From: Oligoflexia bacterium
GTDB lineage: Bacteria; Bdellovibrionota; Bacteriovoracia; Bacteriovoracales; Bacteriovoracaceae
Direction of reading: 5' to 3'
NCBI GenBank assembly: GCA_015232355.1
Contig: JADFZW010000001.1
Coordinates: forward strand, 62,001 to 126,000
Length of the DNA: 64,000 nt
The notes under the pieces are model-generated. The model saw only the letters and a list, made by a program, of their open reading frames with translations. It was not told the origin of the DNA and made no database searches. Below are positions 1-8,264 of this stretch, piece by piece (within the stretch, counting starts at the first letter, position 1; each line of letters begins with the position of its first letter). The position numbers and the translations under genes were made by a program.

Positions 1-126
1 GCTCCCATTGAAAACGTCATCAATAATAAGAGGAAAGATAGAATTTTTTTGTTGCTGAATGAAGTTGTTGAAATAAATTTCATAAGAAATGCTCCTTTTT
101 TCTTTGAAGTTTTTAATAAAAATTAA
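1..126 (+). CDS. C-terminal end of an unidentified gene (partial)
   Basis: From the first base, frame 1 stays open for 41 codons and stops at TAA 124-126. The start lies outside the window. The peptide is mixed hydrophobic and basic (for example DRIFLLLNEVV) and ends FFFEVFNKN. No family is recognisable in so short a piece. It could be a chance open stretch, although 41 sense codons at this AT content favour a real gene end. Confidence 0.45.
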   Translation, partial: APIENVINNKRKDRIFLLLNEVVEINFIRNAPFFFEVFNKN

Positions 127-410
127 AGTAGTTTGTATTCCTATTCTTAAAAATACTTTTTACTTTGGTTGTTTCTTTACTTAACTTATCATTCGAATTT
201 TTCAATTCGTTCGATATACATTTGAAATATTAAATTGAGTTTGTATCGTTTAAAAAAAAAGAATAAAAATATTTAATTTATTTTTACCAAAGGTGATAAT
301 TTAAATAGTTAGATGTTGCAAATAAATTTTGTTTAATAAAATTTAATAAAATTAATTGCCACAAAAATATTTCAATCAGAGTAAAAATCAGATTAAAAAG
401 CCCATCATAG

Positions 411-464
411 CAGCTACTCTCGCTCATTTTATGTAAATTAACATAAAATGAGCGGGAGTAGCTG
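411..464. terminator. Strong 24-bp-arm hairpin, possible terminator or extragenic repeat
   Basis: Arms 411-434 and 441-464 are complementary over 24 bases with one T:G wobble, around a six-base loop AAATTA. The outer part carries CAGCTACTC / GAGTAGCTG, GC-rich compared with its surroundings. No T-run follows on either strand. It sits about 290 bases after the first gene end, so it is either a processed terminator or a palindromic extragenic element. Confidence 0.55.
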
Positions 465-476
465 GATTGAATTTGC

Positions 477-507
477 GATACCTATTGAATGTGATATCTA
501 TTGAATG
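477..507. repeat. Two 15-bp direct repeats, GATAYCTATTGAATG
   Basis: GATACCTATTGAATG (477-491) and GATATCTATTGAATG (493-507) differ at one base and are 16 bases apart, about one and a half helical turns. They lie just after the 411-464 hairpin. They may be paired protein-binding sites, but no regulator is known. Confidence 0.4.
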
Positions 508-600
508 GCAAAAAAAATTGGCACTTTATTCATCATTAAATAACAACAATTTAGTAAATAATTTTTATTAACTATCGGTAACTACGATTATTTCATTATT

Positions 601-636
601 CTAAACAAATTTTAATTATAAAAAAAAATTGTTTAG
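601..636. other. AT-rich inverted repeat upstream of the 768 gene
   Basis: CTAAACAAATTTT and AAAAATTGTTTAG pair over 12 of 13 bases around an AT-only loop. Together with the 411-464 hairpin and the direct repeats, this is what the non-coding stretch 127-767 holds. I see no further gene or clear promoter there. Confidence 0.4.
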
Positions 637-767
637 TTATAAAATTTTTAAGATGAAATTTATTACTTGGTCTAGAAGATAGTACGAGGATACATTTTGC
701 TATTTTATATAACAAAAAAATAACAGGACTGAATTATCAGAACTAAAAAAAAGGAAGGATGGTTTTT

Positions 768-2915
768 ATGAGTAAATTTAAAACAAGAAAGAAAATTCAA
801 ATCAAAAGTGTTTTCAAAAAGTACTTTGCAATTACAACCGGAGCAATAATGATTGCAGCGATAGGATCAACACAATTGTTTGCTCTTCACAAGACAACAG
901 ACATGCATCAAGATCTGCAGCACTTAAAGAACGCGATGATGTTTACTATTCCAACTAGTATTGGAAAACCAGTTAATACTCCTGTACTTGACTATGATGG
1001 AGTAAAAAATGAATTAATCGCTGAAATAGATAAGGCAATTAAAGAGGAAAAAGGAGAAGCAAAATTTAATGAATTAAGTAAGGAAAAAAAAGAGTTAAAT
1101 AAAGCCAGAGAAGAGAAAATGCAAGATCTGGTTTATTTTGGCAAGTATGAAGAAAATACTTTAAAAAATGGAAGTGTTTTTGATGGTGAGATTTGGAATA
1201 GAAGAAGTGAGCGAACTCACAAGATTATAATGGATGCTAAAAAAGTTAATATGAAAAAGGGTGAGGTTATTGAATATAACTTAAGTAAAGAAGAGGTTCC
1301 TTATGGTTCAAATTTTCTTCCAGATAATTTGGATGGAATTTCCATGAGGTGGAATAATGGTAAAATTCTTGAAAAAATTATTGGATATAAGACTTTGTTT
1401 GAACAAGCATGGCTAGAAGAAAAAAAAGCTCAAAAGAAAGTGGTGGCCAAGTTGAAAAAAGGAGGAAAAGGAGAATTTAAGGATTTAAAAAAATCATGTA
1501 TTGAACTTGAGAAAACAAGTAAGGAGTTAAATGAAGTTAATCGTAAGATTAATAATTTAGAAGTAGCTATCGAAGAGGAAGAAAATGATAAAAAATCGAT
1601 TGAATTGGAGAAAAAGTTAGCTACTGAAGAGAAAAAATTAGAAGAGATTAGCTCCAAATACCCAGGCATAATGGATTTAAGAAACATAAATGCTATGGCA
1701 CCTAAAACTTTTCTTAGACACAATACTGATTGCTATATGATTTTAAATTACGAGAAAATAAAAGCGAATGCAGTTGAGCGTGTTGTAAATAAACTTAAGA
1801 AGATGTCTCAAAAGGAATTTGATGGTTTGGCCCCAACAGAGAAGTATGATATTTTAAATGGATACTATGATTTTAGATCTACTGGTTTTGATAAGATGTA
1901 TAAGGGTAAACGTAGATATCCAGAGACTAAGAATGCACCAGTTCTAGCGACTCTACTTTTTACAAGATATTGGGAAGGACGCTGTAATGCTGCCCGCTCT
2001 TGTGATATCTGCCATCGTTCTGAAGAACCAGTAAAAGAGGTTTCATTCTTAATTGATGAAATTGGTAAAACTTTATCCTTTAAACCTTTTGATACTAAAG
2101 CGCTTTTAATGTCTACATATTTTGAGTTGGAAAATGATAAGTATGCTCAATTGGGAGATAGAAATAACGAGGGTAGATTTAATAAAGAGGATTTAAATCC
2201 AAGTATGGCGGCAGTAGATATTCTTCTTCGTTCAGTCTTTAAAGACTACAAGGTTCCATTTATTATAGATAATCATAATGATGAACGTGTAAATAACGTT
2301 ACTATTATTGGTTTTAAAAGAACTGTGAAGAGTATTAATAAAATGACAGAGAAGCAAAAGAAAGCTTTAAATGAACGAGTTGATGAAACTATCAAAAATT
2401 TAGGTAAAAATTTTAAAGATTATAGACCAGATATCAAGGAAGATTCAGTTAAAAATCCAAAATCATTATATGAAAAAGCAAGACATGCTACACAAGTAAT
2501 GAGAGTGGAAGTTGATTTAAAGCTTTTATCGGAAGTTCCTATTAAACTTGCAAATCAACCTACAAAAGAAAAGATTGCAAATGAAAAAGCAGGTAAAGGA
2601 CCTTATACAAAGAAAAATAGAATTGTTTATGATCTATATTTAACAGATGATGGTGAAATAGTTGAAGGTGATCAAGTTAAGGGTGAAATGGATTTTCTAT
2701 GGTTTGCTGCTGGTAAAGGTAATTTAAAAAATGAAGACGAACATGATCATTATATAAATTATGATGTTATTTCGAAAGTTGCAAAAAAAGCTTCTGGAGA
2801 TAAAAAAGAAATAACTAGAGACGAACTTAGAAAAATTGAAGCAGAATCAAAGAAAGAACTAAATGATGATGATGATGATGATAGTGATGATGAAAATGAT
2901 GAGAATGAAGCTTAA
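768..2915 (+). CDS. Secreted protein, divergent transglutaminase-elicitor relative lacking the catalytic His
   Basis: The start is the ATG at 768 because AAGGAAGG (751-758) is well spaced for it and abuts the ATG at 759. A basic N-terminus and a hydrophobic stretch (about residues 18-40) form a signal peptide. Residues about 210-300 are lysine/glutamate-rich coiled coil. From about residue 340 the protein follows the lipoprotein transglutaminase at 6464 block by block: TEKYDIL/SEKYDLL, YWEGRC/TWMGIC, FDTKALL/SDIKALS, FIIDNHND/FVIDATWD, and a late YDLYL...FLWF block against YDLEL...FLWT. Cys406 and Asp501 match triad residues of that protein. The segment that should carry the His reads NPSMAAV instead of NPGTWHMAV, three residues shorter, so the His is lost. 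The C-terminus is an acidic Asp/Glu tail. Homology is inferred by eye; the function may be non-catalytic. Confidence 0.75.
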   Translation: MSKFKTRKKIQIKSVFKKYFAITTGAIMIAAIGSTQLFALHKTTDMHQDLQHLKNAMMFTIPTSIGKPVNTPVLDYDGVKNELIAEIDKAIKEEKGEAKFNELSKEKKELNKAREEKMQDLVYFGKYEENTLKNGSVFDGEIWNRRSERTHKIIMDAKKVNMKKGEVIEYNLSKEEVPYGSNFLPDNLDGISMRWNNGKILEKIIGYKTLFEQAWLEEKKAQKKVVAKLKKGGKGEFKDLKKSCIELEKTSKELNEVNRKINNLEVAIEEEENDKKSIELEKKLATEEKKLEEISSKYPGIMDLRNINAMAPKTFLRHNTDCYMILNYEKIKANAVERVVNKLKKMSQKEFDGLAPTEKYDILNGYYDFRSTGFDKMYKGKRRYPETKNAPVLATLLFTRYWEGRCNAARSCDICHRSEEPVKEVSFLIDEIGKTLSFKPFDTKALLMSTYFELENDKYAQLGDRNNEGRFNKEDLNPSMAAVDILLRSVFKDYKVPFIIDNHNDERVNNVTIIGFKRTVKSINKMTEKQKKALNERVDETIKNLGKNFKDYRPDIKEDSVKNPKSLYEKARHATQVMRVEVDLKLLSEVPIKLANQPTKEKIANEKAGKGPYTKKNRIVYDLYLTDDGEIVEGDQVKGEMDFLWFAAGKGNLKNEDEHDHYINYDVISKVAKKASGDKKEITRDELRKIEAESKKELNDDDDDDSDDENDENEA
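2865..2882. repeat. (GAT)6 trinucleotide run encoding poly-Asp
   Basis: Six tandem GAT codons near the end of the 768 gene produce an acidic tail. The 49670 gene has a similar Asp-rich tail, also at its extreme C-terminus. Confidence 0.85.
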
Positions 2916-2936
2916 GATATAGTGATACTAAAAAAG

Positions 2937-2978
2937 TTTAATTAGTCACCAGCGCTTTCGCGCCAGTGACTAATTAAA
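2937..2978 (+). terminator. Hairpin with perfect 13-bp arms after the 768 gene
   Basis: TTTAATTAGTCAC (2937-2949) pairs perfectly with GTGACTAATTAAA (2966-2978). The loop itself contains GCGC...GCGC. It lies 22 bases after the stop codon with A-rich DNA on the left and a short T stretch on the right, so it can serve as the terminator of the upstream gene. Confidence 0.65.
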
Positions 2979-3051
2979 TTTGTATCAATTGAGTTGTGAC
3001 CCACAAAACGGTAAAAATGTTTTTGAAAGCGGAAGGTAAGTAAGGTAAGTA

Positions 3052-3393
3052 ATGATGATAACCAACGATAAATCCATAGATATAGATAAAGATAGGATTA
3101 CTCCGCTTCGAGAATTGTTGAGTGCAGAACTTGACAGATGTTTTTCAACTTTAAATAGTTTTAATACTTCTATTAATAATGAAAATGATGAAAATAATAA
3201 ACTTGAATTCCATAGAGATAAAAAACTACAGCAACATAATCAGAAACAAGAACAGCAAAAAGATGTTGCGGATCTTCTTCAGATAATTCGAAAAAAAATT
3301 CTTCTATTAACAGAATTGAATGAGAGATTAAAATTTTACTCCGATGAATTGAATGAGCAGTTAGAGCTTAAAGAAATGAACTTGGATGATTGA
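3052..3393 (+). CDS. Small coiled-coil protein of unknown function
   Basis: The 113-residue protein has no signal peptide and begins MMITNDKS behind a purine-rich GGAAGGTAAGTAAGG leader. The middle (residues about 42-70) is Asn/Gln-rich low complexity. The C-terminal half is a probable amphipathic helix (DLLQIIRKKILLLTELNERL) ending in acidic residues. Size and helical character recall small chaperone or adaptor proteins, but no family motif is visible and no flagellar or secretion genes are nearby. It lies between a terminator-like hairpin and tRNA-Leu, so it is probably monocistronic. Confidence 0.6.
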   Translation: MMITNDKSIDIDKDRITPLRELLSAELDRCFSTLNSFNTSINNENDENNKLEFHRDKKLQQHNQKQEQQKDVADLLQIIRKKILLLTELNERLKFYSDELNEQLELKEMNLDD

Positions 3394-3509
3394 AGAAGTA
3401 AAGTTTTGGCCCGGTAACCTCAGAAGTTATCAATTTTAATCAAATAGAATTTGCCAAATCTTTTTAAAGTGTATTAGCTTACAATTATTATTTAAATTTC
3501 AATTTCTAT

Positions 3510-3594
3510 GCCTGGGTGGTGGAATTGGTAGACACACCATCTTGAGGGGGTGGCGTCGCGAGGCGTGCTGGTTCGAGTCCAGTCCCAGGCACCA
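3510..3594 (+). tRNA. tRNA-Leu (anticodon GAG)
   Basis: The acceptor arms GCCTGGG and CCCAGGC pair fully. The anticodon stem CCATC/GGTGG encloses the loop TTGAGGG with anticodon GAG. The variable arm is long, as in class II tRNAs. The T arm carries TTCGAGT and the CCA end is encoded (3592-3594). GAG reads CUC and CUU leucine codons. Confidence 0.97.
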
Positions 3595-3678
3595 ATTAAA
3601 TAGCAAATTTTTTAACAGTCACTAGATATCACAAAAAAAACTAGATCCAATTACTTTATCATTGTTAATTATGATTTT

Positions 3679-3797
3679 ATATTTACTATACTGGTATATA
3701 GTCCTACACATAATGATTAAGTGGTAATATAGAAAATCTTAGAGACAGAAATCAAACTTTACCCATTAATCACTATGTGGAGGACTATAGTAAATAT
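3679..3797. repeat. Long imperfect inverted repeat upstream of the S10 peptidase gene
   Basis: The left arm comes in two pieces, 3679-3690 and 3697-3720. The right arm 3766-3797 is the reverse complement of both joined, with two mismatches, an internal bulge and a duplicated TATA. The inner core is TATAGTCC followed by CACATA and TGATTAA. The repeat fills most of the gap between tRNA-Leu and the 3821 gene. It could be a hairpin terminator for the tRNA, a 5'-leader structure, or the remnant of a small palindromic element. Confidence 0.6.
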
Positions 3798-3820
3798 CGA
3801 CTTCAAAAAAGGAAAACAAG

Positions 3821-5386
3821 ATGGATAATAAGAAAGAAGAAAAGAAAGAAGAGAAAAAAGAAGAGAATGAAAATAAGAGCAGCACTTATCAACATCCAAA
3901 AGGAAGTTGCAAAGATGGAAGTGTAAAAATTGGAAAAAAAGTTCTTAAATATAGTGCCTATGCAGATTGGTTGATACTACGAAGACCAGGGACTGATGAA
4001 CCTTTGGCGGAGATGTTTCATGTTTATTATCAACAAAAAAATTCCTCCGCTAAAAATAATAATAGTAATAGACCCGTCTCATTTATGTTCAATGGAGGGC
4101 CGGGAGCTGCTTCAGCATATTTGCATTTAGGAGCTGCAGGTCCTTTGCGAGTTGAATTTGAAACAGATGGCAGTTGTCAAAGACCTCCGGCCAAACTAAT
4201 AAACAACAGTGAATGCTGGCTTGATTTTACAGATCTTGTTTTTATTGATCCTATTGGAACAGGATTTAGTAGAATACTAGACGAAAAAAAGGCAGGACTT
4301 GATCCTAAGAATGAAAAAGAGAAGATTGATAAAAATGAGTTCTATAAAACAAATCGAGATTTAGAATCACTTTGTGAGTTTATTAAAAAGTTTTTATCAA
4401 AATATAATCGTTGGCATTCACCAATATATATTGCTGGCGAAAGTTATGGTGGCTTTAGAACCGCCAAACTCTCGAAGATGCTTCAAGATGGTCATGGAGT
4501 AGGATTAAATGGTGTGATTTTAATTTCTCCAGCAATTGAGTTTATTTTACTTAATCCCAGTGACTACGATATTCAACACTGGTCAGATGTTTTACCAACC
4601 ATGAGTGCCGCTGCCTCTTTTCATGGTAAATCAAAATATTTCAAGAAAGGAACCAGCTATCAAAAAATTCTAGAAGTTTGTCAGCAATTTATGGTCAATG
4701 AGTTTATCCCCTTTCTTACTATGGGAGATTTGATTAAAGAAAATCAGGCAAAAAAAACAAAAATATTTAAAACACTCTCTGATATGATCGGCCTGGATAA
4801 ATCAGAAATAGAGACTATGAATGGACGAGTACTCTTTTGGGTATTTGGCAAAAAACTTTTACAAGATCAAAATAAATTAATTGGCCTCTACGATGCCACC
4901 ATGGTGGGCACCAATCCTTTTCCTGATCGAATTTGGGAGTGGGGACCAGATCCATCATTAAGTGGTATGGAAAGAATTTTCGCCGCCGGAATCAACAATC
5001 ATCTTCGAAAAAATTTAGGAGTGATTAGTGAGCGAGATTATCATCTTCTCAGTTATGAAGTAAATTCCAATTGGAAAGTTGATAGTGATAGACATGCCTT
5101 TGATCGCCAGGTGGGTTCTATGGATGATTTGAGATATGCTATGGCCCTCAATCCATATATGCAAGTGATGATTGTTCATGGAATGTATGATTTAGTTACT
5201 CCATATTTTGCCTCTTATCGTCTGGCACAGCAGATGCGACTTAATTCCAAACAACAAGAATCAATTCAAACTAAATTTTATGGTGGCGGACATATGTTTT
5301 ATACTTGGGAACAATCACGCAAAGAATTTTTCAAGGATATTAAATCATTTGTAAATAAAGCACTAGGGTTAAGGATTAAGGATTAA
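3821..5386 (+). CDS. Serine carboxypeptidase-like protein (peptidase family S10)
   Basis: S10 enzymes remove C-terminal residues from peptides with an alpha/beta-hydrolase Ser-Asp-His triad. The N-terminal family signature FNGGPGAAS sits at about residues 90-98. The nucleophile is Ser208 in GESYGG, the Asp is D457 in GMYDLVTP and the His is H491 in GGGHMFY. The length of 521 residues is normal for the family. The N-terminus is a charged KEEKK run with no recognisable signal peptide, which is unusual because S10 enzymes are normally exported. The AAGGA upstream of this ATG supports the start as drawn. The next gene overlaps by one base, so the two are probably translated together. Confidence 0.9.
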   Translation: MDNKKEEKKEEKKEENENKSSTYQHPKGSCKDGSVKIGKKVLKYSAYADWLILRRPGTDEPLAEMFHVYYQQKNSSAKNNNSNRPVSFMFNGGPGAASAYLHLGAAGPLRVEFETDGSCQRPPAKLINNSECWLDFTDLVFIDPIGTGFSRILDEKKAGLDPKNEKEKIDKNEFYKTNRDLESLCEFIKKFLSKYNRWHSPIYIAGESYGGFRTAKLSKMLQDGHGVGLNGVILISPAIEFILLNPSDYDIQHWSDVLPTMSAAASFHGKSKYFKKGTSYQKILEVCQQFMVNEFIPFLTMGDLIKENQAKKTKIFKTLSDMIGLDKSEIETMNGRVLFWVFGKKLLQDQNKLIGLYDATMVGTNPFPDRIWEWGPDPSLSGMERIFAAGINNHLRKNLGVISERDYHLLSYEVNSNWKVDSDRHAFDRQVGSMDDLRYAMALNPYMQVMIVHGMYDLVTPYFASYRLAQQMRLNSKQQESIQTKFYGGGHMFYTWEQSRKEFFKDIKSFVNKALGLRIKD

Positions 5387-6276
5387 TGTTAATGAAACTA
5401 TTTTTATGTTTGTTTTTGTTTTTGCCTTCATTTTGTTTAACAAATCTCCAAGCTAGAGATATTCCAGATGATAATCAGCGTACAGGTTCAGAGCAAGAGA
5501 AGGCAAAAATGAAAACCAAAGAGTTTTTGAAATATTTAACCCAAACTCAAACTCAAAAAGATACTGTAGCAGTAAAAAGATCTTTAATAGATGAAGTGGA
5601 TCTTGCTTTACTTTATAGATCCTTTGATTTTAAAAATGGTGAGCTAGAAAATTTTTTCGAGCAGAAGACAAAGATGATTAGTTTTACCAATGATCTTCCT
5701 AATGAACATATAGAAAAATTTATTTCCAGCATTTTTCAAAAAATTACTAAAGAGTTTAAAGATATAAATATCAATCAAACAGATTTAAATCATGGTCACT
5801 TAAAAAAAACTGCTGAAGGAGATTGGGTAATCATCTTTCATTCAGCAGAATGTCCTACCGATCTTGGGAGATTAGCAGCAGCAGGTTGTAACGGGCAAGT
5901 TGCTGGAATGTATGGCAACTTAGATAGTAAATATAATTCTCACCAAAATAAAAACATAAATGATTTAAGCGTAAAGAGTAAAAAAAGAAATTTGATTTGG
6001 TCTCTTCATAGACAAAAAATTTGGAGAATTGATACAAGCGAGGAATTAAATTTTACAACCTACAACGAGGAATCAGCATCACTTGTTGGTTTTATTAGAG
6101 AGGATCTTCAAAAAATCTTCAAAGGTATTCCTGACGATCCTAAAATAATGAGTAATCAAATTCTATATCAAAAAGTTTCCAATACTTTTAATGAAAGCTT
6201 CGCGGGAGAAGGAAAAATAAGTATTGGATGCAAGAGAATTGATGAAAATAATCATAGAATATGGTTTTACCAATAA
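5386..6276 (+). CDS. Secreted protein of unknown function, coupled to the S10 peptidase
   Basis: The stop TAA of the carboxypeptidase and this ATG share a base (TAATG), indicating translational coupling. A second in-frame ATG lies two codons on. Residues 1-23 form a hydrophobic signal peptide ending near LQAR. The mature protein is soluble-looking, with a Gly/Ala-rich segment (RLAAAGCNGQVAGMYG) around residue 165 and a late Cys near the end. I do not recognise the family. Its position suggests a partner or processing factor of the peptidase, but that is inference. Confidence 0.7.
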   Translation: MLMKLFLCLFLFLPSFCLTNLQARDIPDDNQRTGSEQEKAKMKTKEFLKYLTQTQTQKDTVAVKRSLIDEVDLALLYRSFDFKNGELENFFEQKTKMISFTNDLPNEHIEKFISSIFQKITKEFKDININQTDLNHGHLKKTAEGDWVIIFHSAECPTDLGRLAAAGCNGQVAGMYGNLDSKYNSHQNKNINDLSVKSKKRNLIWSLHRQKIWRIDTSEELNFTTYNEESASLVGFIREDLQKIFKGIPDDPKIMSNQILYQKVSNTFNESFAGEGKISIGCKRIDENNHRIWFYQ

Positions 6277-6343
6277 CATTCAAACTTTGATTTCCATTCA
6301 CCTTCATTAGAAAGAGTAATCATCCACCATTACTTATATTTTT

Positions 6344-6371
6344 TTGACAAATTTTCTAGGTCTGCTAGAAT
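6344..6371 (+). promoter_or_regulatory. Sigma-70 type promoter for the transglutaminase lipoprotein gene
   Basis: TTGACA (6344-6349) is a perfect -35 element. A 16-base spacer separates it from TAGAAT (6366-6371), a five-of-six -10 element preceded by TGC, which is an extended -10. The leader to the ATG at 6464 is about 85 bases. Confidence 0.75.
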
Positions 6372-6463
6372 GCGACCCCGGAACTGATCAGAAATTTATT
6401 ATTTTATGTGAATATTTAATTAATTATTATTTTATTATTATTTATTGTGTTTAGGAGTAAAAA

Positions 6464-8104
6464 ATGAAATTAAATTTTGTTAAGGTTTTGGCCGTTTGTG
6501 TGCTAGCGCTATCACTAGCAGCATGCAAGTCAAATTCAAATTCAACCACTGGTACTCAAGGTACATCTTCTTCAACTGCTGATACAGCAATAGCTCAAAA
6601 TAATGATTCAAAAGAATCAAATTCTTCAGCAGAATTAAAATCTTTCTTAGTTCGTTTTCATGATAACCCATATGTGGTTATGGATGAAACTCCAGTTAAG
6701 TATAATTCAAATGGAGAAAGCATCGTTAAAAATATCGAAGAAAAAGAGAAAGAAGAGATAATCAAAGCAAGAGATGAGTTTAGAAAAAATTTATTAAAAT
6801 CAAAAAGCAATCTACTACATAACGCTGCTACTACTGCAAATGTTGAAACAAAGGCAGTTTTTCAAAACAATGATCTAGTTGAAGATTTAGTTGATAATGA
6901 TCAAGCAGTTATTCGCACACTCTCTGAAATAGACAATAAAAAATTAACAAGCGCTAGTTTAAGTGCTAAGCCATGGTCAGATGATTATTGGGGAATTTAT
7001 AAAGGAATTCTTGGAGCTCGTTATGCTGATCCAAAATTTGCTGGAAGTGAGTGGAATGAATTTCATAAATATATTTTAGATAATCCAGTAAGTAATTATA
7101 TTAAAGATGGTAAAATTGCTATGCTTTCTCCATCTGAAAAATATGATCTATTAGTAAATGATAAGAGTGGTACATTAACTAAAATTATGTGGGGAGAGGG
7201 TGAAGAGTATTTTAAAGCGAACGGAACTGTTGAAACTTGGATGGGAATTTGTCATGGATGGGCACCTGCTAGTTATATGGTTCCACGACCAGAACAAGCA
7301 GTTACTGTAAAATCTGCTGATAATCAACACGACATTATATTTTACCCATCAGATATTAAAGCGCTATCTTCACTTTATTGGGCCAATTTAAAATATAGTT
7401 CAAAATTTATTGGTGGCAGATGTAATAAGAAAGAAGCATCTATTAGAAAAGATAACTCTAACGGCAGAATTGTAGAGCAAGATTGTTTTGATACTAACCC
7501 AGGTACTTGGCATATGGCGGTTGTAAATCAAATTGCAGTATCAAAGAGAAGTTTTGTAATAGATGCTACTTGGGATTATCAAGTATGGAATCAGCCAGTT
7601 CTTTCTTATAGCTATAAATATTTTAACCCAGAGACATTTGCTGAGTCTGAACAATCAAAAGATGTAATTATCCCAATAAACACCTTTAAAAAGGATAAAT
7701 TTAAAAAATTTAGATCTGCCAATGCAAAATATATTGTTGGCGTTCAAATGAAACTTACATATATGGTAGAGACATCACCTGATCAATCTTTAACAGATGA
7801 GGAGTCTAAAGACGCAACTAATTCTGTCAGTTATCAATATGATTTGGAATTAGATCAAAATAAAAATATTATTGGCGGTGAATGGTATACAAATAAACAT
7901 CCTGATTTTCTTTGGACACCAGAAAAGGATGCATCTACTCTCACAAACTTGGATCGCAAGGCAACTGGTACATGGAATCTTTCAAATGAAAATAACAAAT
8001 CATTGCCAGCTGTTTGGGCCAATGTCGGAATTCTATCATCTAGAGAGGGCAGACCATTAGGTAAAATTTTGAATGCCCTTATCGAAGCAGCACGCAAGAA
8101 ATAA
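6464..8104 (+). CDS. Lipoprotein transglutaminase, oomycete-elicitor type (TGase_elicitor family)
   Basis: The signal peptide ends in the lipobox LAAC (Cys about 20), so the protein is probably lipid-anchored. Residues about 165-380 match my memory of the transglutaminase-elicitor family: WMGICHGWAPAS, SDIKALSSLY, NPGTWHMAVVNQI and VIDATWDYQVWNQP. The likely triad is Cys263, His350 and Asp367, in the expected order. Transglutaminases crosslink glutamine and lysine side chains; the substrate here is unknown. AGGAG lies eight bases before the ATG, behind a strong promoter, and a terminator follows, so the gene is a single transcription unit. A catalytically degraded relative is at 768-2915. The Ser/Thr/Asn-rich stretch after the lipobox is a typical surface linker. 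Confidence 0.82.
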   Translation: MKLNFVKVLAVCVLALSLAACKSNSNSTTGTQGTSSSTADTAIAQNNDSKESNSSAELKSFLVRFHDNPYVVMDETPVKYNSNGESIVKNIEEKEKEEIIKARDEFRKNLLKSKSNLLHNAATTANVETKAVFQNNDLVEDLVDNDQAVIRTLSEIDNKKLTSASLSAKPWSDDYWGIYKGILGARYADPKFAGSEWNEFHKYILDNPVSNYIKDGKIAMLSPSEKYDLLVNDKSGTLTKIMWGEGEEYFKANGTVETWMGICHGWAPASYMVPRPEQAVTVKSADNQHDIIFYPSDIKALSSLYWANLKYSSKFIGGRCNKKEASIRKDNSNGRIVEQDCFDTNPGTWHMAVVNQIAVSKRSFVIDATWDYQVWNQPVLSYSYKYFNPETFAESEQSKDVIIPINTFKKDKFKKFRSANAKYIVGVQMKLTYMVETSPDQSLTDEESKDATNSVSYQYDLELDQNKNIIGGEWYTNKHPDFLWTPEKDASTLTNLDRKATGTWNLSNENNKSLPAVWANVGILSSREGRPLGKILNALIEAARKK

Positions 8105-8163
8105 TTTTCTACCTACCTTAAAATTAAAGTAAGATGTAGTGACTTGTTCTGGTTAAAATAACA

Positions 8164-8203
8164 AACACCCTGCGAATATTTAAAATTGCAGGGTGTTTTT
8201 TTA
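8164..8203 (+). terminator. Rho-independent terminator after the transglutaminase gene
   Basis: AACACCCTGC (8164-8173) pairs perfectly with GCAGGGTGTT (8188-8197) and is followed directly by a T-run. The GC-rich stem and T-tail make this the clearest terminator in the window. Confidence 0.92.
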
Positions 8204-8264
8204 TTTTTTATTTTTAATCAATTTTTCTGTTTAATATCTTTTTTATATAAGTTAGGTTACTAGA

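Noticed and set aside
3052..3393. Flagellar or secretion chaperone (FlgN/FliT-like)
   Set aside because: The size and helices fit loosely, but no motif is present and there are no flagellar or secretion genes nearby.
3510..3797. Integrated element at tRNA-Leu with attachment repeats
   Set aside because: No integrase or phage gene follows, and I found no direct repeat of the tRNA 3' end downstream.
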